From Aeromicrobium wangtongii (GTDB lineage Bacteria; Actinomycetota; Actinomycetes; Propionibacteriales; Nocardioidaceae): 64,000 bases of DNA. Location: positions 1,426,001-1,490,000 of the forward strand of contig NZ_CP102173.1 in the NCBI RefSeq assembly GCF_024584515.1, read 5' to 3'. The position numbers and the translations under genes were made by a program. The notes under the pieces are model-generated. The model was not told the origin of the DNA. It made no database searches and saw only the letters and a list, made by a program, of their open reading frames with translations. Below are positions 24,966 through 33,892 of the stretch, piece by piece (position 1 is the stretch's first letter; every line of letters starts with the position of its first letter).

Positions 24966-26102
24966 TCAGTGCGCTGCCAGCTCGGCCTGGATGATCTGGT
25001 CGAGGTCGTGCCCACTGGTCTGCCAGCTGAAGCTTCGCGCGAAGTGGCGGGCGTTGCTGCCCAGCTTCTCGCGGTAGTCCACATCGGTGAGGAGCCGCTG
25101 CAGGCCGTCGATCATCTCCTCGGGATCGTTGACCAGCAACCCGGTCACGTGGTCCTGGATCGACTCCTGCGTGCCGCCGGCCTGCCGGAACGCGACGGAC
25201 GGCGTGCTGTGCAGGCCGGCCTCGATGATCGTGAGGCCCCAGCCCTCCTTGAGCGATGGCATCGCCATGACCCAGCTGCGTGCCAGCAGGTCCTGCTTGA
25301 CGTCCGAGTCGACGAATCCGTGGAAGACGACCCGGTCGTCGACGCCGCGCCGACGGCTGTGCTCCTGCAGCTTCTCGAGCCAGAACCCGTCGCCCACGAC
25401 GTGCAGCTCGAGATCGGGCATGCTGCTCTCGAGGGCTGCCACGGCGTCGATCGCCAGCTCGATCTGCTTGTGCGGCACCAGGCGGCACACCGTGATGAGG
25501 CTCGGGTTGGCCGACTTCGGGATCGAGCTGTACGAGGTGTAGTCCTGGGGCAGGTCGATCCCGCTGTACACCAGCGAGATGCGCTCGGGGGCGACCCCGA
25601 CGGACTGAAGGTCCGCGCGGGACGACTCCGACACCGTGACGTACCGAGACCGGCGGTACACCAGCGGCGCGATGCGTGACTCCAGGAACCACCCGAACCG
25701 GGCGATCGGCTCGGGGAAGAACGCCGACCACTGCTCGCGGTGGACATGGTGCGTGAGGTTGATGACGGGACCCCGGAACAGCAGCGGCGCCCAGAAGGGC
25801 ACTCCGTTCTGCACGTCGATCACGGCGTCGTATCGGCGGCCGCGCACGAGGAGATGGAGCAGCGCGCGCAGGTAGACCGTGTAGCGGCCGCCCCGCCGGA
25901 CGATCCTGAAGCCATCGCGCTGCACCGCGGGCGCCGCTCCCTCCCAGGACGAGGAGAACATGACGACCTCGCGTCCCAGGGCCGCCAGCTCGCTTGCGGT
26001 GCGCTCGGCGAAGACCTCCGCGCCTCCGGCCTCGGGGTGGTCGAGGTCGCGCCACGTGAGATAGAGGATCCGCGAGGGTTCCCGTCCCGGGCTGTGACTC
26101 AC
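24966..26102 (-). CDS. Glycosyltransferase family 4
   Basis: A 378-residue GT-B glycosyltransferase. The N-terminal acceptor half starts ILYLTWRDLDHPEAGGAEVFAERTASELA. The C-terminal donor half has ITVCRLVPHKQIELAIDAV and the GT4 motif KEGWGLTIIEAGLHSTPSVAFRQAGG, with the E-x7-E pair that binds the sugar nucleotide. It is soluble and cytoplasmic, so it should act before export, using a nucleotide sugar and probably a lipid-linked acceptor. The GTG start has GAGGAG five bases upstream. It is divergent from the methyltransferase operon. Sugar and acceptor are unknown. Confidence 0.88.
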   Translation of the reverse strand: MSHSPGREPSRILYLTWRDLDHPEAGGAEVFAERTASELAALGREVVMFSSSWEGAAPAVQRDGFRIVRRGGRYTVYLRALLHLLVRGRRYDAVIDVQNGVPFWAPLLFRGPVINLTHHVHREQWSAFFPEPIARFGWFLESRIAPLVYRRSRYVTVSESSRADLQSVGVAPERISLVYSGIDLPQDYTSYSSIPKSANPSLITVCRLVPHKQIELAIDAVAALESSMPDLELHVVGDGFWLEKLQEHSRRRGVDDRVVFHGFVDSDVKQDLLARSWVMAMPSLKEGWGLTIIEAGLHSTPSVAFRQAGGTQESIQDHVTGLLVNDPEEMIDGLQRLLTDVDYREKLGSNARHFARSFSWQTSGHDLDQIIQAELAAH

Positions 26103-26168
26103 TGGCTCTCCTCGTTGATAGCGTGTCCGAGCACGAGGTTACCTTCCGCGGAGTTCACAAGGGGTCAG

Positions 26169-27029
26169 ATGCCATCCGTCACATCGTGCGAGGTCTGCGC
26201 GAGCGCCTGCTCCGATCTACGGCTTCGCGACGGCTCCCGGCTCGCGCGGTGCACCCGGTGCTCGCACGTCATGCGCACCCTGGATGACTGTCCTGCTCGT
26301 CATCGGTCGCTGGCGTACGGCGGGGATCCCGGGCTGGACCGAATCCGTCTGGGGCTGACCCTCAAGGTGCTGCGTGGTGTCGCGGCGGACGGCGTCTCCC
26401 GCGTCTTCGAGCTCGGATACGGCGCAGGGCAGCTGCTGCGTGCCTTCCTCGACAATGGCGTGCAGGTGTCGGGATGCGATCCGGACCAGCTCGGCTCCCA
26501 CGTGGACCCGGAGGTGGTCGCGCACGGCGACCTGCGGCGCGCCGTGGTCGAGGAGGTGCCGACTGCTGGAGTCGACGCCGACCTGGTCTACGGCGTGCAC
26601 GTGATCGAGCACGTCCAGGATCCCGTGCTGGCCCTGCGCAACTGCCACGATCTCCTGCGTCCCGGCGGCCGCCTGGCCCTCATGACTCCTGCCGCGGACT
26701 CGTGGTCGCTCCGGTTCTTCTCGCAGTCGTGGTGGCTCCTGGAGGATCCGACGCACGTCAGGTTCTTCACGGCGCGCTCGATGCGCCGTGCATTGCAGGA
26801 CGCGGGATTCGAGGACGTCACCGTCACCCGCTTGCTCCTGGACAACCTGACGATGGAGGGCGCGAGTACCGTTCGGGCAGTGTCTCCCCGTGAGCGCCCA
26901 CAGGGCGTCCTCGCGAACCGGTCGACGCGCTGGATCAGCACTGCGGCCATCCCGTTCGCCGTACTCCTGCGGATCCTGGCCCCCCGGTGGAGACCGACGA
27001 TGCTGGTGACGGCGAGGCGGCCGCGATGA
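26169..27029 (+). CDS. SAM-dependent methyltransferase with N-terminal zinc ribbon
   Basis: A 286-residue protein. Residues 6-35 contain two cysteine pairs (CEVC and CTRC) of a small zinc ribbon, common in sugar methyltransferases. The Rossmann fold follows, with motif I in VFELGYGAGQLLRAFLDNG and post-motif acidic CDPDQ. HVIEHVQDPVLALRNCHDLLRPGGRLAL is typical of this class. A hydrophobic patch near 255-275 may touch the membrane. A nucleotide sugar or glycan lipid is the likely substrate. The stop overlaps the next gene as ATGA. Confidence 0.82.
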   Translation: MPSVTSCEVCASACSDLRLRDGSRLARCTRCSHVMRTLDDCPARHRSLAYGGDPGLDRIRLGLTLKVLRGVAADGVSRVFELGYGAGQLLRAFLDNGVQVSGCDPDQLGSHVDPEVVAHGDLRRAVVEEVPTAGVDADLVYGVHVIEHVQDPVLALRNCHDLLRPGGRLALMTPAADSWSLRFFSQSWWLLEDPTHVRFFTARSMRRALQDAGFEDVTVTRLLLDNLTMEGASTVRAVSPRERPQGVLANRSTRWISTAAIPFAVLLRILAPRWRPTMLVTARRPR

Positions 27030-27736
27030 GCGACGACGGACTGCGCCGCTCGTGGCGGCTGTTCTCAGCGTTCCGGGTCGAGCAGACCGATCCGGACCGC
27101 TTCTACGGCCTGCTCGCCCGCGACTCCGCGGACCTGATCGGTCGTCACCACGACCTGTCCGGCGCGCTGTTGCTGGACGTGGGTGCGGGTCCGGCGGAGT
27201 TCGCCGAGACGTTCCGTGAGCGTGGCGCGCACTACGTGGCAGTCGACTATGACGAGACCGTGGCCTCCGTGGCCGCGGGCGGGCTGGTGGCCGATGCGCA
27301 CCGGCTGCCCGTCAAGACCGGATCGATCGACGTGACGTTCTCGTCCAACCTCGTCGAGCACGTCCAGGAGCCCACGACGGTCGCTGACGAGATGCTCCGC
27401 GTGACGCGCCCCGGCGGCGTCATGTTCTTGTCGTACACCAACTGGCTCTCCCCATGGGGTGGCCACGAGACCTCACCGTTCCACTGGATCAGCGGGGACT
27501 ACGCGGTGCGGCGATACACGCGCAAGCATGGTCATCCGCCCAAGAACAGGATCGGCGAGAATCTGTTCAAGGTCTCGGTCGCGTGGGGCCTGCGGTGGGC
27601 GGCCGCGAACCCGGACGTCGAGATCGTCGAGCTGCGCCCGCGCTATCTGCCCCGCTGGACCCGGCTGGTGCTGCGTGTCCCGCTGCTGCGGGAGCTCGTC
27701 ACCTGGAATCTCCTGATCATCCTGCGTCGTCGATGA
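27026..27736 (+). CDS. SAM-dependent methyltransferase
   Basis: A 236-residue class I methyltransferase. Motif I is LLLDVGAGPAEFAETFRERG, the acidic ribose-binding position is in VAVDYD, and FSSNLVEHVQEPTTVADEMLRVTRPGGVMFLSYTNW is the family core. It starts and ends with ATGA overlaps, so it is tightly coupled to the methyltransferase before it and to the giant glycosyltransferase after it. That coupling suggests it modifies the same glycan or its lipid carrier. The exact methyl acceptor cannot be told. Confidence 0.82.
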   Translation: MSDDGLRRSWRLFSAFRVEQTDPDRFYGLLARDSADLIGRHHDLSGALLLDVGAGPAEFAETFRERGAHYVAVDYDETVASVAAGGLVADAHRLPVKTGSIDVTFSSNLVEHVQEPTTVADEMLRVTRPGGVMFLSYTNWLSPWGGHETSPFHWISGDYAVRRYTRKHGHPPKNRIGENLFKVSVAWGLRWAAANPDVEIVELRPRYLPRWTRLVLRVPLLRELVTWNLLIILRRR

Positions 27737-30700
27737 GAGCAGCGGTTCGACGCATCCCGCCGTCGGTGGGACTCGTCGGTCTTGTCATCGCCCTGGTCCC
27801 GTGGTTTCCGTACCCCGGGCGGACCGTTGCGGACACCAAGCTCGACCTCGTCGTCGATCCGTGGGGCTACCTCGCGCGCTCCCAGTCAGCTTGGGACTCG
27901 CACGCCTTCTTCGGCCAGCTGCAGAACCAGGCGTACGGCTACCTGTTCCCGATGGGCCCGTTCTTTGGGATCGGACGCTCCCTGCACATCCCGGAGTGGG
28001 TCGTGCAGCGCGGTTGGTGGACCGTCGTGCTCGTCACGGCCTTCGCCGGGGCATATCTGCTGTGCCGGCGGCTCGAGATCGGGGGACGGCGCGCATCGCT
28101 CGTCGCAGCGGTGGCCTTCGCCGTGTCGCCGCATGCGGTGACCGTGCTGGGGCCGATCTCGGTCGAGCAGTGGCCATCGGCGATGACGCCGTGGCTGGTG
28201 CTGGCGAGCCTGCGTCTGCTGGAGCGGCGGGGCCGGGACCGGCTGCAGGCCGCGGCACTGCTCGCCGTGACGTGCGCCGCGGTGGGAGGAGTCAATGCGA
28301 CCGCCACGCTCGCGGCGATCGCCGTCGCAGCGATCTTCGTGCTCACCGCCGGACGCCGTGGGCTGCGGACGTTCCCGCTGTGGTGCCTCGCCGTGCTGGC
28401 CGGCACGGCGTGGTGGGCCATCCCGTTGGTCGTGCTGGGGGTCTACGCCTACCCCTTCTTGGACTTCATCGAGACCAGCAGCATCACCACGGCTGTGACC
28501 TCGGTGCCCAATGTGCTGCGGGGTGCCTCGCACTGGGTCGCCTATGTCGGTTGGGACTGGCCGGCCGGCTCCGTGCTCGCGGCGGGCACCTCGGCACTGC
28601 TGGCCACGACGGCGGTGGCGGTGTTCGGCATCACCGGCCTGGCCATGGGACGTGCCTGGCGGCCGGCCTCGCATGCCCGCACCTTCGCGATCGTGAGCCT
28701 GCTGGCGGGCCTGACCATCATGGGCGTGGCCTACGGGGCATCGCTGGGCCTGCCCTTCACCAGCCCGTTCGCCGGAACGTTCCGCGAGGCGCTCGACGGC
28801 TCGCTCGCGGCCTTCAGGAACGTCCACAAGTTCGATGCGATGGTGCGCCTCCCGATCTGTCTGGGACTCGCGGCGCTGCTCTCGGTGGCCGGGCAGGGTA
28901 TGGACCTCCCGCGGCGGAGGACCAAGGTTGCGACTGTCGGGGTGCCCGTCGGGGTGGCGGCGGCCCTGGTCGTCACGCTCGCTCCGGCAGCCAGCCCCGA
29001 CCTGGCACCGCGAGCACCGTTCGAGACGATTCCCAAGCGCTGGCACCAGGCGGCCGAGACGGTCGACCGGCTGGCCGCCTCCGACGGCGGAGCGACCTTG
29101 GTGGCTCCCGCCACGCGCTTCGGCGAGTTCACCTGGGGCAACGTCCAGGAGGACCCGCTCGAGACGCTGGCCGAGTCGCCCGTGGTGCAGCGCGACGCGA
29201 TACCGCTGGGCAGCCCGGGGGCGATCCGCGTCATGGACGCGCTGGACGGGATCCTGCAGAGCGGAGGCGCGCAGCCCGGCCTGGTGGACATGCTGGCCCG
29301 GATGGGCATCGGTCGCGTCGTCGTGCCCCACGACACACAGCAGCACCTCAGTGACCCGGACGCCGCTTCCGGTGTGATCGGTACCGACGCGCGGACGGAG
29401 GACACGCTGCGGGCATCGGGCCTGACCCAGGTTGCGGCGTGGGGCAAGGGCCAGACCCGCCTCTCGGTGTGGTCGACCGAACGGCGGGTGCCGGTTGCCG
29501 AGGTGTATGACCTCGACTCGGTCGTCGGGGTGACGGGTGGCCCCGAGGCCCTGGTGTCCCTCGCCGCGCTCGGCGCCGTGGGGCAGGGATCTGCTGCCTA
29601 TGCGATCGGTACGGGAGCCGGAGCCCTCGAGCCCACCCGGTGGATCCAGACCGACACCTTGCGACGTCGCAGCCTCAACGTGGCCGCGACGGTGGCCGAC
29701 GAGTACACGGCGACGCTGCAGCCACGGGAGAGCAGGACGCGCCGGGACTTCCCACCGGCCGGCACGAGTCCGGAGACGACACGTGGCTACCAGGCACTCC
29801 GACAGGTGTCCGCGTCGTCGACGGCCGGCTCGGGGCCCAGCGCCGGCGGCGCCGCTGCGCTGGACAACGACTACGACACCGCCTGGACGAGTGCCCCCGA
29901 TGACGATCGGCCCACCGTCAGCCTCACCCTCGCCCGTCCGTCCCGGGTCGGTGCGGTGTCGGTCCGGCTGGACTCGAGCCGCGGTGCTGGTTCGGTCCGA
30001 CGGGTCGAGCTGATCGCGGACGGTGTCGTGTCCCGTCGCGATGTCGCCGAGCAGGACGACGCGGTGTCGTTCCCCGTCGACGCGACGGTCACGAAGCTTC
30101 GGGTGCGTCTGGTGCGGGCTGACCCTGAGCTCGCCGTCCCCGTGGGCGTCGCGGACATCGCGTTCACCGGGCTCGACGTCACCGCGCTGCTGGACCTGCC
30201 GGCCCCGTCCGGGACCCCGACCGATCAGGTCGTCGTGGCTCGGGACACCCGGTCGACCGATCGGCCGGAGGGCCGCCGGGACGAGGGGCGCGTGCTGGCC
30301 CGCCGGTTCACTGCGGACCGGGCGATGGACGTCAGCGATGTGCTCGTGACCGCCAGGAGCACGCCGGCCGTCGAGCGGTTGCTCGACGGATGGACCGTCA
30401 GCGGGCCGAGACTGGAGCAGCTCCCTCGCACCCGTCCCGGGGCAGCGCTCGACGGTGACCCGGCGACCCGCTGGACGATCGGATATCTCGCCGGGGACCC
30501 CAGCCTGACCGTGGAGCTCCCGTCCGCGCGGACCATCACCGGTCTGAAGGGCCTGGGACGCGGCAACCGCTACCAGCGCATCACCGGCGCGGTCATCCGG
30601 GATCTCGACTCCGGCCAGACCCGCCGCTGGAGCAGCAAGGATCGCTCGTTCGCGCCCCTGACGGCGCGTCGCGTCCGGATCACCTTCGACCTGCCCCGGC

Positions 30701-31749
30701 AGGTCAGCTACCCCTTCCGCATGCCGGACGTCACGCTCGAGGGCGCGGGCACCCCGCCGGCACGGCGTGGCACGTCGAGCGTGGAGGTGCCGTGCGCGGC
30801 CGGGGTCGTGGTCGCGGTGGGCGAGTCGACGGCGACGTACACGGCCACGCTGTCCCGCGACGAGCTGCTCGACGGGTCGCGGGTCGCCGCCACCCGATGC
30901 GCCGGCCCCGTCCCCGCGGCGGCGGGTCGCACCGTGCTCCGGGCGACGTCGTCGGACACGCTCGACGCCGACGTGGTGCGCCTCGGTGCGCCGATGCAGG
31001 CGTCGGCGGCTGCGGCCGAGCCGCGGGTGCGGACCTGGACGGACCGGCAGCGCGACCTCGTGGTGGCGCCCGGACGCGAGGGCCAGATCGTGGCCTGGCA
31101 CGAAGGATTCAATCCCGGCTGGGAGGCATCGCTGGACGGGCGCCGTCTCGAGGCCGTCGAGATCGACGGCTGGCGGCAGGGCTTCGTCGTGCCGGCCGGT
31201 GCCGGGGGAGTGCTCCGCGCGACCTTCGCACCGGACACCGCCTATCGTGCCGGGCTGCTGGGCGGCGGCTTCCTGGTCGTGCTGATGGGCGCCCTGGCGT
31301 TCTTCTGGCGCCGTCCCCGCCCGGGGCGGGAGAAGTCTCCCCTTCGGACCGTGCGGGTTCCCGCCTGGTCGGGGCGTGCGCTGGCGGTCGTGGTTCCCGC
31401 AGTCCTCGGCGGCCTCGGGGGGGTGCTGCTGGGCCTGGGCGCGGCCGTGACTCCACCGCGATGGCGGATGCGCGCCATCGCGGTCACGTCGGTCGTCCTG
31501 GTGGTCACGACCGTGCGGTGGCCGCAGGCACGCGTGGACTCACTGGTGACCGTCATCCCCCAGGCGAGCGGACTGCTGCTCATCGCGCTGCTCGCGGCGG
31601 CGTTGGTCCCGACGGACGTTCGCCGCCATGAGCGGCCGCTCGACGAGCCGCCACGACAGGTCGGCGACGACCAGCGAGCACGCCAGGGTCAGCACGGTGA
31701 TCACGACGAACGATCCCTCGAACAGGTCGTGACCAAGCAGGGTCAGTAG
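27733..31749 (+). CDS. AftD-like alpha-(1->3)-arabinofuranosyltransferase (DUF3367), copy 2
   Basis: A 1338-residue GT-C membrane enzyme, a distant paralogue of the gene at 18868. The first loop carries VADTKLDLVVDPWGYLARS (DTK-L-D, the catalytic-loop signature), then AYGYLFPMGPFF. About 11 helices lie in the first 420 residues. Discoidin-like modules lie near 690-800 (ALDNDYDTAWTSAP) and 895-985 (ALDGDPATRWTIGYL). Helices return near 1180-1295. The last 40 residues, after ALVPTDV, are charged and lie antisense to the acyltransferase gene, so the natural C-terminus may once have been shorter. Final gene of the methyltransferase operon (ATGA overlap). Confidence 0.85.
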   Translation: MRAAVRRIPPSVGLVGLVIALVPWFPYPGRTVADTKLDLVVDPWGYLARSQSAWDSHAFFGQLQNQAYGYLFPMGPFFGIGRSLHIPEWVVQRGWWTVVLVTAFAGAYLLCRRLEIGGRRASLVAAVAFAVSPHAVTVLGPISVEQWPSAMTPWLVLASLRLLERRGRDRLQAAALLAVTCAAVGGVNATATLAAIAVAAIFVLTAGRRGLRTFPLWCLAVLAGTAWWAIPLVVLGVYAYPFLDFIETSSITTAVTSVPNVLRGASHWVAYVGWDWPAGSVLAAGTSALLATTAVAVFGITGLAMGRAWRPASHARTFAIVSLLAGLTIMGVAYGASLGLPFTSPFAGTFREALDGSLAAFRNVHKFDAMVRLPICLGLAALLSVAGQGMDLPRRRTKVATVGVPVGVAAALVVTLAPAASPDLAPRAPFETIPKRWHQAAETVDRLAASDGGATLVAPATRFGEFTWGNVQEDPLETLAESPVVQRDAIPLGSPGAIRVMDALDGILQSGGAQPGLVDMLARMGIGRVVVPHDTQQHLSDPDAASGVIGTDARTEDTLRASGLTQVAAWGKGQTRLSVWSTERRVPVAEVYDLDSVVGVTGGPEALVSLAALGAVGQGSAAYAIGTGAGALEPTRWIQTDTLRRRSLNVAATVADEYTATLQPRESRTRRDFPPAGTSPETTRGYQALRQVSASSTAGSGPSAGGAAALDNDYDTAWTSAPDDDRPTVSLTLARPSRVGAVSVRLDSSRGAGSVRRVELIADGVVSRRDVAEQDDAVSFPVDATVTKLRVRLVRADPELAVPVGVADIAFTGLDVTALLDLPAPSGTPTDQVVVARDTRSTDRPEGRRDEGRVLARRFTADRAMDVSDVLVTARSTPAVERLLDGWTVSGPRLEQLPRTRPGAALDGDPATRWTIGYLAGDPSLTVELPSARTITGLKGLGRGNRYQRITGAVIRDLDSGQTRRWSSKDRSFAPLTARRVRITFDLPRQVSYPFRMPDVTLEGAGTPPARRGTSSVEVPCAAGVVVAVGESTATYTATLSRDELLDGSRVAATRCAGPVPAAAGRTVLRATSSDTLDADVVRLGAPMQASAAAAEPRVRTWTDRQRDLVVAPGREGQIVAWHEGFNPGWEASLDGRRLEAVEIDGWRQGFVVPAGAGGVLRATFAPDTAYRAGLLGGGFLVVLMGALAFFWRRPRPGREKSPLRTVRVPAWSGRALAVVVPAVLGGLGGVLLGLGAAVTPPRWRMRAIAVTSVVLVVTTVRWPQARVDSLVTVIPQASGLLLIALLAAALVPTDVRRHERPLDEPPRQVGDDQRARQGQHGDHDERSLEQVVTKQGQ

Positions 31750-32751
31750 CACGAAGGCGATCGGCAGGTGCCACAGGAACAGGGCATACGAGCGTTCACC
31801 GACCCAGACCACGGCGGGGCTGGACAGCACCTGTAGGGCAGGCGATGAGGTCGCGGGACGGCACGCGGCGCTGACCACGAGACCGGCGATCAGCGTGTAC
31901 AGGAGCTCCCGCAGGCCGGCCTGCACCGCCGAGCCGTGGGAGAACAACAGCTCGCCCGCGAGCGGCGTCGCCGCGACCACCAGCAGCACGGCGGCCAGCC
32001 CCAGCCGCTCCTCGGACGACCTGCCGGACACGGGCGGGTCCATGGTCCTGGCGCAGACCCAGGCACCGGCTGCGAACCAGCCGGCGTGCCCCAGGACGCT
32101 GCGGGCCAGTGCCTCGCTCGAGCCGGGCAGGTCGGTGGCGGTGAAGGCCGTGACGGCCACACCCAGCACCACGAACGCGAGGCAGGCGCGCCGGACGGTG
32201 CGCAAGCGATCCTGCCGGTCCTCGGATCGGCGGCAGGCCCGGACGAGGGCCACCCCGAGCACCGGGACGGCGGCGTAGAAGGTGAGCTCGGTCGTGAGGC
32301 TCCACGTCTGCGAGAACGTCGAGAAGTACGACCCGGTGTAGCCCTGCAGGACAAAGACGTGCTCCAGGACCGACGGCAGGTCCACCCGCAAGGGGGATGA
32401 CAGGGTGGAGCGGTAGACGCGGCCGGCCTCCAACAGCAGCACCACGGCCGCAGCGATCCAGTAGGCCGGGAGGATGCGGGTCGCCCGTTTGACGGCGTAC
32501 GAGCCGAGCCCGGGCACACGGTCGCGATCACCGATGGCAGTCGCGATCCACGGCCTGAGCATCAGGAAGCCGGAGAGCGCGAAGAACAGCGCGACGCCGA
32601 CGTCCATCCGGGCCACCAGGGCGCCGGTCATCGACGGACTGACCTCGCCGGTCAGGAACCCGACGTGGGTGAGCAGGACAGCGACCGCCGCGAGGGCGCG
32701 CACCCCGTCGAGGGCGGCGACGTGCCGGGGGCCGGGCGGATGGCTGCTCAC
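31540..32751 (-). CDS. Membrane acyltransferase (acyltransferase-3 family)
   Basis: A 403-residue protein with about 10 helices and no SGNH domain. It opens VAALDGVRALAAVAVLLTHVGF (catalytic His), followed by GVALFFALSGFLMLRPW and SLTTELTFYAAVPVLG, and ends with the family's last helix before WRLVERPL. It should acylate a sugar in or across the membrane. The final 22 residues are polar and not needed by the family. The whole 3' part, 210 bases, overlaps the end of the AftD-like gene on the other strand. The GTG start lies in a perfect 14-bp palindrome. Confidence 0.85.
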   Translation of the reverse strand: MSSHPPGPRHVAALDGVRALAAVAVLLTHVGFLTGEVSPSMTGALVARMDVGVALFFALSGFLMLRPWIATAIGDRDRVPGLGSYAVKRATRILPAYWIAAAVVLLLEAGRVYRSTLSSPLRVDLPSVLEHVFVLQGYTGSYFSTFSQTWSLTTELTFYAAVPVLGVALVRACRRSEDRQDRLRTVRRACLAFVVLGVAVTAFTATDLPGSSEALARSVLGHAGWFAAGAWVCARTMDPPVSGRSSEERLGLAAVLLVVAATPLAGELLFSHGSAVQAGLRELLYTLIAGLVVSAACRPATSSPALQVLSSPAVVWVGERSYALFLWHLPIAFVLLTLLGHDLFEGSFVVITVLTLACSLVVADLSWRLVERPLMAANVRRDQRRREQRDEQQSARLGDDGHQ

Positions 32752-32763
32752 GGCTCGAGCCGT
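32750..32763. promoter_or_regulatory. Perfect 14-bp palindrome over the acyltransferase start
   Basis: ACGGCTCGAGCCGT is a perfect 14-bp palindrome and includes the last two bases of the acyltransferase start codon. It lies at one end of the 79-bp divergent region upstream of the heptose operon. An operator is the simplest reading; nothing identifies the protein that would bind it. Confidence 0.4.
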
Positions 32764-32796
32764 CGGAGGAGGTGGTACGGGCCGGGCGACACTCGT

Positions 32797-32810
32797 TCAC
32801 GGTACCGTGA
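32797..32810. promoter_or_regulatory. Perfect 14-bp palindrome before hddA
   Basis: TCACGGTACCGTGA is a second perfect 14-bp palindrome in the same 79-bp gap, 20 bases before the hddA start. It contains TACCGT, a possible -10 box (TANNNT), so a protein bound here would block the promoter. The half-site GGTACCGT also occurs before the acyltransferase at 16928. Confidence 0.45.
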
Positions 32811-32830
32811 GCGAAGCAACACGTCAGCCA

Positions 32831-33892
32831 ATGCACCGGAGGCTCCCCATCGACGCATCTCAGCGTGTCCTGCGTGCCCGCGCACCCTTGAGGGTGAGCT
32901 TCGCGGGTGGTGGCACGGACGTGCCGCCGTTCCCGGAGCTCGAGGGCGGCGCGGTGCTCTCGGCGACGATCTCGAGCTTCGCCTACAGCACCCTGCGGCC
33001 CCGTCACGACAACCTGGTCACGGTGCAGTCTCTGGACTTCGGCCTGTCGGTCAACTTCGGCATCGACGATCCCGTCGTCTTCGACGGCGAGCTCGACCTG
33101 CCGAAGGCCGCGATCGCGCGAGTCATGGCGCATCCCGGCGCCCGCCGGTCGTCCGGCTTCGACCTGTTCCTGCACACCAACGCCCCTCCCGGTTCGGGCC
33201 TCGGCAGCTCGAGCGCGGTCGTCGTGTGCGTCGTCGGGGTGGTGGCGCAGCACTGCGGACTCGACCTGACCACCTACGAGATCGCCGAGATGGCATGTCT
33301 CCTGGAGCGTCAGGACCTCAACATCTCCGGTGGCCTCCAGGACCAGTACGCCGCGGCGTTCGGCGGGTTCAACTTCATGGAGTTCACGGCCGACGACGTC
33401 CTGGTCAACCCCCTGCGCGTGGCGGACTCGACGGTGCACGAGCTGGAGCACAACATGCTGCTGGCCTACACCGGCCGCACCCGGTTCAGCGACCACATCA
33501 TCGAGGACCAGGTGGCGCGTTTCGTGGGAGGCGAGCCTGAAGCGGTCAAGGGCCTGCGGGCCCAGCGCGACCTCGCGGTGAGCATGAAGCGGCTCCTGCT
33601 GCGAGGCGAGGTCAACGAGTTCGGCGTGATGCTGGGTGAGGCCTGGCGCGAGAAGCGCCGGATGTCGGACCGCATCAGCACCCCCCTGATCGACGAGGCG
33701 GTCGAGGTCGCCCTCAACCACGGAGCCCTCGGCGGAAAAGTGACCGGTGCAGGCGGTGGCGGTTACATGCTGTTCTGCTGCGAGTTCGAGCGCCGGCACA
33801 CCGTGGCCGAGCACCTGATCAAGCTCGGCCTGACCGTCTCGGAATTCAGTTTCAGCAAGGCCGGAGTGACAACATGGAGGGGACACGCGTGA
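32831..33892 (+). CDS. hddA: D-glycero-alpha-D-manno-heptose 7-phosphate kinase
   Basis: A 353-residue GHMP-fold kinase. The family signature at the N-terminus is APLRVSFAGGGTDVPPF, the ATP loop is PPGSGLGSSSAVVVCVVG, and the third motif is GKVTGAGGGGYMLFC. These match HddA, which phosphorylates C1 of D-glycero-D-manno-heptose 7-phosphate in the GDP-heptose pathway. A fucokinase-type role is less likely because gmhA and gmhB follow directly. The start is uncertain: ATG 32831 has little ribosome site, and GGAGG lies just inside the gene. It is the first gene of an operon with gmhA, gmhB and a DUF3068 gene. Confidence 0.85.
   Translation: MHRRLPIDASQRVLRARAPLRVSFAGGGTDVPPFPELEGGAVLSATISSFAYSTLRPRHDNLVTVQSLDFGLSVNFGIDDPVVFDGELDLPKAAIARVMAHPGARRSSGFDLFLHTNAPPGSGLGSSSAVVVCVVGVVAQHCGLDLTTYEIAEMACLLERQDLNISGGLQDQYAAAFGGFNFMEFTADDVLVNPLRVADSTVHELEHNMLLAYTGRTRFSDHIIEDQVARFVGGEPEAVKGLRAQRDLAVSMKRLLLRGEVNEFGVMLGEAWREKRRMSDRISTPLIDEAVEVALNHGALGGKVTGAGGGGYMLFCCEFERRHTVAEHLIKLGLTVSEFSFSKAGVTTWRGHA

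Noticed and set aside
27886..31101. 1071-codon open frame on the minus strand
   Set aside because: It is the shadow of the AftD-like gene: composition is Arg/Gly/His-rich with no known domain, and the plus strand has clear family motifs.
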